A program made the translations under genes and the position numbers. A stretch of DNA of 37,860 nt from Luminiphilus sp. (lineage in GTDB: Bacteria; Pseudomonadota; Gammaproteobacteria; Pseudomonadales; Halieaceae): assembly GCA_016778085.1 (NCBI GenBank), contig JADHQF010000002.1, positions 1 to 37,860 of the forward strand, written 5' to 3'. Shown piece after piece: positions 9,618 to 18,786 of the stretch. Under the pieces are notes generated by a model. That model ran no database searches. It was not told where the DNA came from and saw only the letters and a program-made list of their open reading frames with translations. Each line of letters opens with the position of its first letter. Position 1 is the first letter of the stretch.

Positions 9618-10031
9618 TCAGTAGGCGCTGTCGAGATCAATGTGACGTCGGGTGATTTTCCACTCGCCATCGATTTGCCCGACCTGATCGCGGTACACCC
9701 CGGTGGTCAACAGCTTGGTCTCGGCGTTCTCGGTCGCGAACAGAGTCAGGTATGAGGTGACCGCCAGCGACTCTCCGGAAGCATCGAACATCACGTTGGT
9801 GATGTCATGTCGACGCACATCGGTCTGACTCGCTTTGGCGCCTCGGTAGAGCTCCATGATGCTGTCACGACCCTCAAATGGCCCGACCATGTCGCCCCCG
9901 GCGATCTGCATGCTCATCACGGCATCGGGCGCAAAACTGGCGGCGAGGTCATCGAGCTGACCCTCGTCATAGTAATAGGCCATTCGGTTCAGTAGTTCAG
10001 AGATGGCAAAGCGCTCTTCGGCTGACGGCAT
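9618..10031 (-). CDS. SnoaL-like (NTF2-fold) protein
   Basis: 137 aa; ISELLNRMAYYYDEGQLDDLAASFAPDAVM typical of the SnoaL-like family; probable first gene of the minus-strand operon. Confidence 0.82.
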   Translation of the reverse strand: MPSAEERFAISELLNRMAYYYDEGQLDDLAASFAPDAVMSMQIAGGDMVGPFEGRDSIMELYRGAKASQTDVRRHDITNVMFDASGESLAVTSYLTLFATENAETKLLTTGVYRDQVGQIDGEWKITRRHIDLDSAY

Positions 10032-10089
10032 GGTAAGGGTCCTCTCGAGACAAAATCGTTATGGTTATGACTGCGCCCGGCGCACATTC

Positions 10090-10106
10090 ACTTGTTCCGA
10101 ACAAGT
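10090..10106. promoter_or_regulatory. Operator-like perfect inverted repeat upstream of catabolic operon
   Basis: ACTTGTTC-c-GAACAAGT, 8-1-8 perfect, 59 bp upstream of the first gene start. Confidence 0.55.
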
Positions 10107-10157
10107 CACCGCACTTTAGGCTATCAGGGTGGTACGGATCAACAGATGGAGCCGGGC

Positions 10158-10189
10158 CAGACGGGAGGGCCGGATAAATAGCCCGTCTG
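10158..10189 (-). terminator. Putative hairpin terminator downstream of the M48 gene
   Basis: CAGACGGG/CCCGTCTG perfect 8-bp arms with a 16-nt loop just after the minus-strand stop; no clear T-run. Confidence 0.4.
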
Positions 10190-10201
10190 ACAGCCTTGGT
10201 C

Positions 10202-12106
10202 TTAAATGTTGGTTGTGCTCAGTTTGATCCCGTGGGCCTCAAGCATGACGTCGGTTACGGGGCAATCCATCACCACCGCCATGGCTTTGACCAATGTGAT
10301 TTCCAGGTCACTGATTTCCCCGTCGTCAGCGGCGACCGCCGCCATGGCTTTCAACACTTGCACTTTTAATAGCGGGTAGCACTCAGCCAGCGTATCCACC
10401 GCCTTGCCAAATTCGGCAACGGACAACGACGGGGTTTCAGGCAGTGTCAGGGGCAGATGGAGCAGGTCTTGACCTCTCTCAAAAGCACGCACCGTGCTCT
10501 CTTCCGTCAGGTGAGCCAGCGTGCCCAGCGCGATGGCGAGCTCACTGGAGACCCCGCTCAGACTTTTATGTCGCGGTCGGGCAGGGCGGGTGTCTAGAAG
10601 TGCGGCGTCGAGGGTGTGGCGGACCATTTGAAACAGACACCACTCTGATAAAGCGGTCTTGCCGTCGGCACTGATCCAGCTCATCAGCAGTGTGCGAAAA
10701 GTCTGATACTGGGGTACTGAGATGCCCCGCAAAGTGGGGAGGCACAGTTCGAGCAGATGAAGCCGCTGCGCGGCAGAGCGTGCTCGCAGGGTTTTGCACC
10801 AACGCTGGGTGGTCTCGGCAAGGCCTTTGATCTCCACCTCGGATAGCGCACGCCACTGGGTCTCCTCGTGTCGGGGGTCCCACGCCATACCCAGTACCAA
10901 TGCCATCGCGCCCAGCGACTCCTTGGTCTCCTGGAGCAGTAAAGCGTCCTCATCCCGGTCATTGGCTGCGCCACTGGCATCTGGCTGAGCGCTACCTGCG
11001 ACAGCGAGCGCCGCACCAACAGCGGCTGCGGCAGCCAGATGCCCCGGGTCGTTCTCTGCTTCCTCCGCCGAGGCGGTTTGAGGGGCGGTCACAGTGATAA
11101 ATTGCCCGTCCCACTGCGGATCGATGCGTTCGATGCGTTCTTCAATTGGGGGATGGGTCGCGAAGGCGCTCCATAAACGATGCCTCACCTGACCGAAAAA
11201 CAGGTGGGACATCTCCTCAGCGCGCGCGGTCTCAACGAAGGTGCCTGCACTGTGGCCGCCGATGATTTTCAGTGCATCACCAATGCCTTCGGGATTGCGC
11301 GTGAATTGCACTGCCGAGGCATCGGCGAGGTATTCCTTCTGCTTGGAGATGGCTGACTTAATGAGCCCCGCCATCAAGCCTCCCAGCAGGCCAATAAGAT
11401 AGAGCCCCAGACCGATGGCTAATACCGCGCCGCGGCCATCATCTTTTTTACTACTGCGGTATCGACGACGGTGTGATGCGCTGTGCAGTAAAATACTGCC
11501 CACATCGCCTATAAAGGTAATGCCTCTGAGCATCGCAGCCAGGCGAATACTTAGCCGCATGTCACCGTTCAGGATATGGCTGAACTCGTGCCCGATGACC
11601 CCTTGAAGTTGGTCTCTGTTCAGTGAGGTCAGCGCACCTTGTGTCACCGCCACCACGGCATTGGCAGGGCTGGTGCCCGCCGCGAAAGCATTGATCCCCG
11701 CTTCCTCGTCCAATACAAACAGTGACGGCACGGGCATATTGGCCGCCAGCGCCATTTCCTGAACGATATTTGCTGCGCGTTGTTCCAAAGGATCGTCTGT
11801 GCCGGGTTGAACCAGTCTGCCGCCGAGGGCGGCCGCAACCTGCTTGCCGCCCCGGGCGAAGTTGATCCAGTTCACCAGCACTACCGCGCCGATGATCAAA
11901 GTGATCACCGCCCCCACAGCAATAAAGGACTGCCAGTCGAGCATGTCGTCCGACAGACTGGCATGACCACCCCCGGATTCGAAAACTACGAACCCGACGA
12001 GCAGCAAGTTGGTCATGGCGATCAGTACCAGCACCGCTATCCCAAAAAGTAGCGTCAGCAGGCGGGTGTTACGTCTGGCAATATCCTGTTCGCGGAAGAA
12101 ATCCAC
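10202..12106 (-). CDS. M48 family metallopeptidase (HtpX-like) with TerB-like C-terminal region
   Basis: 634 aa; TM segments, GHEFSHILNGD zinc motif, C-terminal KAMAAVAADDGEISDLEITLVKAMA. Confidence 0.9.
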   Translation of the reverse strand: MDFFREQDIARRNTRLLTLLFGIAVLVLIAMTNLLLVGFVVFESGGGHASLSDDMLDWQSFIAVGAVITLIIGAVVLVNWINFARGGKQVAAALGGRLVQPGTDDPLEQRAANIVQEMALAANMPVPSLFVLDEEAGINAFAAGTSPANAVVAVTQGALTSLNRDQLQGVIGHEFSHILNGDMRLSIRLAAMLRGITFIGDVGSILLHSASHRRRYRSSKKDDGRGAVLAIGLGLYLIGLLGGLMAGLIKSAISKQKEYLADASAVQFTRNPEGIGDALKIIGGHSAGTFVETARAEEMSHLFFGQVRHRLWSAFATHPPIEERIERIDPQWDGQFITVTAPQTASAEEAENDPGHLAAAAAVGAALAVAGSAQPDASGAANDRDEDALLLQETKESLGAMALVLGMAWDPRHEETQWRALSEVEIKGLAETTQRWCKTLRARSAAQRLHLLELCLPTLRGISVPQYQTFRTLLMSWISADGKTALSEWCLFQMVRHTLDAALLDTRPARPRHKSLSGVSSELAIALGTLAHLTEESTVRAFERGQDLLHLPLTLPETPSLSVAEFGKAVDTLAECYPLLKVQVLKAMAAVAADDGEISDLEITLVKAMAVVMDCPVTDVMLEAHGIKLSTTNI

Positions 12107-12120
12107 GTGTCAGCGCTGAC

Positions 12121-12741
12121 TCAGGAAAAGCTGACGTTGGGTGCCGCTTGAATCTCGGCGCTGTCCTCGAACTCCAGTAGCTCAGCGTCTTCTCTGTGCC
12201 CAAACTGATTGGCGATCACAATATTCGGGAAGGACTGGCGGTAGGTGTTGTAGGACATCACCGCATCGTTGAAGCCCTGACGGGCGAACGCCACGCGATT
12301 TTCGGTTGATGTCAGCTCCTCGCTGAGTTGCTGCATGTTGGCGCTGGCCTTGAGGTCAGGGTAAGCCTCCATGACCACATTGAGTTTGCCCAACGCACCT
12401 GCGAGCGCGTTCTCGGCGCCTGCCAGGCTCTTAATGCCACTGGCAGTCACATCGCCGTCGCTCAGATTGCCGAGCGCCGAAGCGGCCTCGTTACGGGCAA
12501 GGATGACGGCTTCTAAGGTTTCCCTCTCGTGGCTCAGATACCCTTTGGCGGTCTCGACGAGATTGGGGATCAGGTCGTAGCGGCGTTTCAATTGGACTTC
12601 AATTTGAGCGAAGCCGTTTTTGTACCGATTCGACAACGAGACGAGTTGGTTGTAGATGGCGATCGCCCAAACGATGACAAGGACGATGACGCCCAGCGTG
12701 ATCCATGTGCTCGTTTCCATATTGCCTCCCATACTTGCCAT
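12121..12741 (-). CDS. LemA family protein
   Basis: 206 aa; TM, YNQLVSLSNRYKNGFAQIEVQLKRRYDLIPNLVETAKGYLSHE signature. Start may be the ATG at 12720 (METSTW). Confidence 0.93.
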   Translation of the reverse strand: MASMGGNMETSTWITLGVIVLVIVWAIAIYNQLVSLSNRYKNGFAQIEVQLKRRYDLIPNLVETAKGYLSHERETLEAVILARNEAASALGNLSDGDVTASGIKSLAGAENALAGALGKLNVVMEAYPDLKASANMQQLSEELTSTENRVAFARQGFNDAVMSYNTYRQSFPNIVIANQFGHREDAELLEFEDSAEIQAAPNVSFS

Positions 12742-12957
12742 TCCCTTGGCTTATTGGTCATTCCGTTCGGTCAAGATAACCCATGCTCGGGCTCACTTGC
12801 CCGACGCTCGCAGCGCAAGAGTAAGTCCGCCGAGTTTGAGCTTAGCATCCCGGTCCCTGAGAATTAAATTAGCGCAGTGGTTATCGGCAAAAGTCCCGAG
12901 GTTTTTGCGGCACCCAGAGTGCTAAAGTCTGCTTCTGAATCGGCGATTGGTGAAAGG

Positions 12958-14454
12958 ATGCACAAGAAGCGCTCGCTCGTTATCGGACTGTTTTGTCTCT
13001 TGCTCATGGCCTGCGGTGGCGGTGGCGGCAGTAGTAGCACGCCACCTCCTCCGCCTCCGATAGCGGACGGTGGCGACCCGGATGGTGATAGCACAGGTGA
13101 TACCGGGGAGTTAGATACCTGCGACGTGCCTTTACAAATCGATTTTGTCGAGGCGGTCACTGACAGCTGGTACCTCTGGTACGACGAGATGGCCGAGGTC
13201 GACAAGGCGGACTATGAGTCTGCTCAGGCGTATCTGGATGCGCGGCTGAGGCCTCTAATCGATGACGGGCGGGATCGCGGCTTTTCCTACATGACCACGA
13301 TCACTGAAGACGAGACCAATATCAGCTCGGGTGCCTATGTTGGGTTTGGTTTTCGCTCCAACTCAACATCCCGGGGGTTGTTCATTATCGATGTTTTCGA
13401 GAGCGGGCCCGCCTGGGCAGCGGGCGTCAGGCGCGGGATGGAGCTTGTGGCGGTCGATACGGGTGACGGATTCGAGACGCTCGCACAGCTGAGTGAACGC
13501 GAGGCAACCAGCGAGGAGATCTTTGGCCCCAGAGAGGTAGGTGCCGAGAGGGGCTTTCGCTTCAGCCTGAACGGTACACAGTTCGAGTTCTCTATTGCGA
13601 AGGACGAATTGGCGCCCCCCGCGCTGGCAGGTGAGCCCTTGCTGATCGAGCGCTCGGGCCTTGCGCCGGTCGGCTATTTGCACCTTCGGCAGTTTATTAA
13701 TGCGGCACTGACGCCAGAAGACGGCTTCTCCTCTCTCACAGATGCCACGACCTTGTTTAGAGAAGCGAGTGTGACGGATCTGATTATCGATCTGCGCTAT
13801 AACGGCGGTGGTTTGTTGAGTGTTTCGGACACCATGATGGACCTGCTGGCCGGCTTGACGGCAACCGGTGAACCCTCCTTCAAGATTCAGGTGAATGACC
13901 AGCACCCCGAATTCAACGAAGATCAGGATTACTGGGGCCTTTTTGACGAACTGCCAGATACGTTCTCTCCCATTCGAATCGCTTTCATTACCTCGCGCTC
14001 CACGGCCTCTGCCAGCGAGCTCGTCATCAATGGTCTCGACCCTCACATCGATGTGGTGATGGTGGGCGGCAATACCTTTGGCAAGCAGGTGGGGCAGGGT
14101 CGCTGGGACTTGCACGAGTTGGTGGAGGGTCTTGAGCGGGAAGATTGCGATGTGGCCTTGAGGCTCACTGCATTTGAGATTGTGAATGGGGACAACGAGG
14201 GCGGCTATCATCAGGTGGGCCTCGACGGCACCGGTCGTTTCACCCTTTGCGCCGCCGAGGACGATATTTCACATCCTTTTGGCGACCCGCAGGAGGCCTC
14301 GGTCGCGACAGCGCTTGATTGGTTCGGTACCGGCTCCTGCCCGTCCTCGGCCTCGGGCAGCAGGAATGGTTTGAAGCCTAATCAGCCCGTCGCGTTGCCA
14401 GCCTGGTTGGAAGCGGAATATATTCCCGTGCGTATCGACGCAAACCTGCGTTAG
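12958..14454 (+). CDS. S41 family (C-terminal processing) peptidase lipoprotein
   Basis: Start MHKKRSLVIGLFCLLLMACGGGGG with SD gaaagg; PDZ-like segment; LIIDLRYNGGG and SRSTASASELVINGL catalytic motif. Confidence 0.9.
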   Translation: MHKKRSLVIGLFCLLLMACGGGGGSSSTPPPPPPIADGGDPDGDSTGDTGELDTCDVPLQIDFVEAVTDSWYLWYDEMAEVDKADYESAQAYLDARLRPLIDDGRDRGFSYMTTITEDETNISSGAYVGFGFRSNSTSRGLFIIDVFESGPAWAAGVRRGMELVAVDTGDGFETLAQLSEREATSEEIFGPREVGAERGFRFSLNGTQFEFSIAKDELAPPALAGEPLLIERSGLAPVGYLHLRQFINAALTPEDGFSSLTDATTLFREASVTDLIIDLRYNGGGLLSVSDTMMDLLAGLTATGEPSFKIQVNDQHPEFNEDQDYWGLFDELPDTFSPIRIAFITSRSTASASELVINGLDPHIDVVMVGGNTFGKQVGQGRWDLHELVEGLEREDCDVALRLTAFEIVNGDNEGGYHQVGLDGTGRFTLCAAEDDISHPFGDPQEASVATALDWFGTGSCPSSASGSRNGLKPNQPVALPAWLEAEYIPVRIDANLR

Positions 14455-14511
14455 GTCGGGTTATCTACTCCCGGCTAGTCGGGACATTGAACCAGTGAGG
14501 TCAATATCACC

Positions 14512-15192
14512 ATGAATGACAGTGTGAGCTCCGGCGAGCTCTTTTTGAATATTGTGAGCAGTCGGCGATCGATGCGGGACTTTAAGCCCAATCCAGTGCC
14601 GAAAGACATCATCGAATCGGTCTTCGGGGGTGCCCAGCGCGCACCGAGTAACTGCAACACGCAGCCGTGGTTCGTACACGTGGTCACGGGTGAGACGCTG
14701 GAGCAGCTGAGGGCCGAGCTGCCCGCCAAGTTTGGGGCCGGCGAGATCGCGCTCGATTTTCCCTACGACGGTCAATACGAAGGGGTCTATAAAGACCGCC
14801 AGTTTGCGTCGGCGACGGCGCTCTACGATTCGCTGGGCATTGCGCGTGAGCAGAAGGCCGAGCGCAACGCCTGGTTCATGCGCAACTTCAGTTTTTTTGA
14901 CGCGCCTGCGGTGGCTTTCTTTACCTTGCCCACGGGCTTTGGTCTGCGCGAGGCCTGTGACCTTGGCATGTTCGCACAGACCGTGATGCTGGGGCTGACA
15001 GCGCATGGCTTGGGGTCCTGCCCCCAGACCGCGTTGGCTTTTCTCGCCAACGTGATTCGGCCTACCTTGGGGCTCGGTGACCACGAGCAGCTGATGTTTG
15101 GTATGAGCTTTGGTTACCCCACCGACGCGGCGGTGAATGAGGTGTGCACAGATCGGGCGGCGTTAGACGACGTAGTGACCTTCCACTCCTGA
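14512..15192 (+). CDS. Nitroreductase family protein
   Basis: 226 aa; SRRSMRDFKPNPVPKD, GAQRAPSNCNTQPW, GLGSCPQTA. Confidence 0.9.
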   Translation: MNDSVSSGELFLNIVSSRRSMRDFKPNPVPKDIIESVFGGAQRAPSNCNTQPWFVHVVTGETLEQLRAELPAKFGAGEIALDFPYDGQYEGVYKDRQFASATALYDSLGIAREQKAERNAWFMRNFSFFDAPAVAFFTLPTGFGLREACDLGMFAQTVMLGLTAHGLGSCPQTALAFLANVIRPTLGLGDHEQLMFGMSFGYPTDAAVNEVCTDRAALDDVVTFHS

Positions 15193-15308
15193 TGGCTCTC
15201 TCCAGCTGATGGCCCTCTCTAGCTGATGGCTCTCTCTAGCTGATGGCTCTCTCTAGCTGATGGCTCTCTCTGGCTGATGGCTCTCTCTGGCTGATGGCTC
15301 TCGTTAGC
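15190..15308. repeat. Seven tandem copies of a 17-bp repeat, consensus TGATGGCTCTCTCTAGC
   Basis: Direct reading: 7 x 17 bp with few substitutions; spans from the nitroreductase stop into the ribB stop. Confidence 0.95.
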
Positions 15309-16413
15309 GCCCCGGCGCGGCGAGAAAGTCGGTGATGTTCAGGTTGAAGCCCGACAGCGCGTTGAAGTGAAGCGGCGCCGACATCAACTGTAAATCGTTG
15401 AGCCCAAGATGCCTTAAAATTTGTGCGCCGGTGCCGATCAGGCGGTAATTCTGGGGAGGCGCGGGCCGCTGCTCGGCGTGGAGGAGCTGATCCAGATCCT
15501 CAAGGATGGTAGCCGGCGTTTCGGCGCCGCCTAGCAGTACCACTACACCTTTTCCGGCAGTGGCAATGTGACTCATTGCGGCGCGATATGACCATCCCGG
15601 CGCGCTCGAGGCGTCGAGCTGGGTGCCGAGCAGGTCACGAAGAGTGTTCACCGGCTGCACTCGCACCGGTACCGGTCCAGGCTGGCTCAAATCACCTAGG
15701 CTAAGCGCAAAATGCAGCTTGTCGTCGATCAGATCCCTGAAGGTGTGAAGTGTAAAGGGGCCCCACTCGGTCTGGATCGAATCGGCGCTATGCAGTTCGA
15801 TGGATTGTTCGTGCAGTGACCGATACTCAATCAGATCGGCGATGGTGCCCATGTTGAGTCCGTGCTCTTGGGCAAAGACCTCGAGCTCTGGCCGGCGCGC
15901 CATTGTGCCGTCGGGGTTCATGATTTCTACAATCACCGCTGCCGGTGACAGGCCTGCCATCCGCGCCAGATCGACACCGGCTTCGGTATGGCCTGCCCGC
16001 TTTAATACGCCGCCGGGTTTCGCCACCAGCGGGAAGATATGCCCGGGCTGACGAATGTCTTTGGGCGTAGCGTTGTCTGCCACCGCCTGCAAGATCGTAT
16101 GCGAGCGCTGCGCGGCGCTGACGCCGGGGCCGACCTGCTCGGTGGCGTCGATTGACACGGTGAAATTGGTCTCATGCTGGGAGCGGTTATCGCGAACCAT
16201 CAACGGCAGGTTCAGCTGCCGTGCCCGCTCTGGTGTAATCGGCATGCAGATCAAGCCGCAGGCTTCCGAGGCAAAAAAATTGATGATCTCCGGCGTGATT
16301 TTCTCGGCCGCAATGATTAAGTCGCCTTCATTCTCACGATCCTCATCATCCATCAGGATGACCATGCGACCGGCGCTGATGTCATCGAGCAGTGTGGGAA
16401 TGTCAGACAGCAT
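15304..16413 (-). CDS. ribB: 3,4-dihydroxy-2-butanone 4-phosphate synthase with degenerate GTP cyclohydrolase II-like domain
   Basis: N-terminus MVILMDDEDRENEGDLIIAAE, GHTEAGVDLARMAG. The C-terminal GCHII-like region contains no Cys (no zinc-binding set). Confidence 0.92.
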   Translation of the reverse strand: MLSDIPTLLDDISAGRMVILMDDEDRENEGDLIIAAEKITPEIINFFASEACGLICMPITPERARQLNLPLMVRDNRSQHETNFTVSIDATEQVGPGVSAAQRSHTILQAVADNATPKDIRQPGHIFPLVAKPGGVLKRAGHTEAGVDLARMAGLSPAAVIVEIMNPDGTMARRPELEVFAQEHGLNMGTIADLIEYRSLHEQSIELHSADSIQTEWGPFTLHTFRDLIDDKLHFALSLGDLSQPGPVPVRVQPVNTLRDLLGTQLDASSAPGWSYRAAMSHIATAGKGVVVLLGGAETPATILEDLDQLLHAEQRPAPPQNYRLIGTGAQILRHLGLNDLQLMSAPLHFNALSGFNLNITDFLAAPGR

Positions 16414-16427
16414 CGTCAGGCGCTCGG

Positions 16428-17606
16428 TTAGGAAACGAGCTCAATCGCAACCGCGGTGGCTTCGCCGCCGCCGATACACAGCGCAGCAACACCGCGCTGC
16501 TTGCCATAGTGTTCTAGCGCATGCATCAGGGTCACGATGATCCTTGAGCCGGTCGAACCGATCGGATGGCCCTGTGCGCAGGCGCCGCCATGGACGTTAA
16601 CGCAGGCGGAATCGAGATCCAGCGCGTGCGTTGTCAGCATGGTGACCATCGCGAAAGCTTCATTGATCTCCCACAGATCGACTTCAGAAGCGGACCAGCC
16701 TGCCTTAGCCAGCACCTGCTCTGCGGCGCCGATGGGTGCGAGTGTGAAATCCTCCGGTGCCAGGCTGTTTCGGGCGTGCGCCACGATGCGGGCACGCGGT
16801 TTGAGGCCATGGCGTGCGATGGCGTCTTCGCTGGCCAGCAGCAGGGCACTGGCGCCATCAGAGATGGAGCTGGAATTAGCCGGTGTGATGGTGCCGCCCT
16901 CGGCAAACGCGGGCCGGAGCTCCGGAATTTTCTCGAGGTTGGCTTTGTGAGGCTGCTCATCCACCGACACCGTATGCTCACCGCGCCGGGTGCGGATGGT
17001 GACGGGCGCTATTTCCCGGGCGTTAAGACCCTCATCAATCGCACGTTGTGCGCGCGTAAGGCTCTCAATGGCAAAGGCATCCATGCCCTCGCGTGTCAGG
17101 CCATGGGCATCAGCGGTTTTTTGTGCAAATGTGCCCATGGCGGCTCCAGTGTAGGCGTCTTCCAGGCCATCGATAAACATGTGATCAAACAGTTTGGTGT
17201 GCCCGAGCCGCTGACCCTTGCGCCCGCTCATCAGAATCTGCGGCGCGTTTGACATGCTCTCAAGCCCGCCGCTGACCACGAGCTGGTTGGTGCCGGCGGC
17301 GATGCTGTCGATGCCAAAAATGGTGGCCTGCATGCCGCTGCCGCAGGCCTTATTAATTGTGACCGCGCCAGTAGTGCTCGGAATGCCGGCTGCGAGCATA
17401 GCTTGCCGCGCGGGGCACTGCTTAAGCCCCGCCGGTAGCACGCAGCCCATGAATACCTCATCGACTGCCTCGGGTGACGCGCTGGCGCGCTCAAGCGTGG
17501 CGGCAATCGCAGTGGTGCCCAATTCATTGGCAGTGGCGTCGGCGAGGTCGCCCAACAATCCGCCCATCGGCGTGCGGGCACCATCAACAATCAATACATC
17601 TGACAT
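16428..17606 (-). CDS. Acetyl-CoA acetyltransferase (thiolase)
   Basis: Start MSDVLIVDGARTPMGG; INKACGSGMQA, NVHGGACAQGHPIGSTG, ALCIGGGEATAVAIE. Confidence 0.93.
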   Translation of the reverse strand: MSDVLIVDGARTPMGGLLGDLADATANELGTTAIAATLERASASPEAVDEVFMGCVLPAGLKQCPARQAMLAAGIPSTTGAVTINKACGSGMQATIFGIDSIAAGTNQLVVSGGLESMSNAPQILMSGRKGQRLGHTKLFDHMFIDGLEDAYTGAAMGTFAQKTADAHGLTREGMDAFAIESLTRAQRAIDEGLNAREIAPVTIRTRRGEHTVSVDEQPHKANLEKIPELRPAFAEGGTITPANSSSISDGASALLLASEDAIARHGLKPRARIVAHARNSLAPEDFTLAPIGAAEQVLAKAGWSASEVDLWEINEAFAMVTMLTTHALDLDSACVNVHGGACAQGHPIGSTGSRIIVTLMHALEHYGKQRGVAALCIGGGEATAVAIELVS

Positions 17607-17668
17607 GGAGGAGTTCTCAACAAATACGCGGGCGGGCATTTAGCCCGAACTGCGAGCACCCTGCAAGT

Positions 17669-18703
17669 TCAGTCGGGGCTGGCGTTTGCCGCAAAAGACT
17701 TGTCGCGCACGGCGGTGCGAAATGCGGAGGGCGTCACCCCGGTTTGCTCGCGGAACATGCGGCTGAAATGTGAGGGGTCGTTGAGGCCCACTGCCACCCC
17801 TACCTCGGTGATCGACAGATTGGTTCGGCGGAGCAGCGCCTGCGCTTCGTCCAGCCTGCGTTGCTGGAGGTACTGGCCAATCGACACGCCGGTGGCGGAT
17901 TTGAAGCGTCTGATCAGTGTGCGCGGGCTGACCCCCAATTGTTCAGCCAGCGTGCTCATGGTGCGAGTGATGCGCAGATCCCGGTTCAGCTCGGTTTGCA
18001 CGTCGGCAATGAGTTCATCGTGGTGTAGATCCTTTGGTGCACCGACCGGAGAGGGGGAAAAGCGCTGTCGAATTTCCGGTGAAAACTGATTCTCGATATG
18101 CCGCGCCACCCGGGGTGAGAACAGCTCACCACAGAGATACACCATCAGGTCAGCCACCGAGTTCACGCTGCTCACACAAAACACATTGTCAGACTGGGTG
18201 ATCAGCTGGCGGCGCTCCAGCTGCACCCGGGGGTAGCGATGCGCAAAGGTGTCGAACCACTGCCAGTGAGTGGTCATCGCTCTGTCTCTCATTCGGCCGG
18301 TTTCTGCGAGCAAAAAGCTGCCTGAGCCCACGCTAATCGTCAGGCCTCCTGCGCCGACATGTCGGTCAATGACTGCGATCTGCTCTGGGTGGCGGCGCAA
18401 TACTCGCTGCGGTTGACGCCAGATGGCGGGCACAATCAATAAGTCAGCCTGAGTCAGCTCGCTGAGTGGCATGGTCGCCAGCGTCAGCCCACTCTGAATT
18501 GTGATTGGACCGCCGGCCTGGCTGAAGCAACCAATACTGAGCCGCTGCCAGCCCGCGCGACCGAGTGCCTGTGCCGCACCGGTCAGAATCTCGAGCGGCA
18601 GCGTGAGCGACGAGGCCAACATGTCCTCGTGGGTCAGTGCCGCGATGCGAAAAAGCGGGCCCGTATTTGGCGTAATTATCATAATATATGGCGTTATACG
18701 CAT
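17669..18703 (-). CDS. GlxA-type AraC family transcriptional regulator
   Basis: 344 aa; DJ-1/PfpI-like N-domain; C-terminal HTH LAEQLGVSPRTLIRRFKSATG...VGLNDPSHFSRMFREQTGVTPSAFR. Confidence 0.92.
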   Translation of the reverse strand: MRITPYIMIITPNTGPLFRIAALTHEDMLASSLTLPLEILTGAAQALGRAGWQRLSIGCFSQAGGPITIQSGLTLATMPLSELTQADLLIVPAIWRQPQRVLRRHPEQIAVIDRHVGAGGLTISVGSGSFLLAETGRMRDRAMTTHWQWFDTFAHRYPRVQLERRQLITQSDNVFCVSSVNSVADLMVYLCGELFSPRVARHIENQFSPEIRQRFSPSPVGAPKDLHHDELIADVQTELNRDLRITRTMSTLAEQLGVSPRTLIRRFKSATGVSIGQYLQQRRLDEAQALLRRTNLSITEVGVAVGLNDPSHFSRMFREQTGVTPSAFRTAVRDKSFAANASPD

Positions 18704-18786
18704 AGAAATAACTGGTGTCGAGGGTAAACTGCCCGGCTGTCGTTGGCTCCTTGGGAGTCCGTTGTCCTTAGCAAGGTGGAGAACCC

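Noticed and set aside
13363-14211. 282-aa minus-strand ORF
   Set aside because: Antisense shadow of the S41 peptidase, which has clear catalytic motifs; no start context or domain.
14461-15084. 207-aa minus-strand ORF
   Set aside because: Antisense to the nitroreductase gene with clear motifs.
15190-15308. Possible CRISPR array
   Set aside because: Repeats are directly adjacent 17-mers with no spacers and no cas genes; it is a simple tandem repeat.
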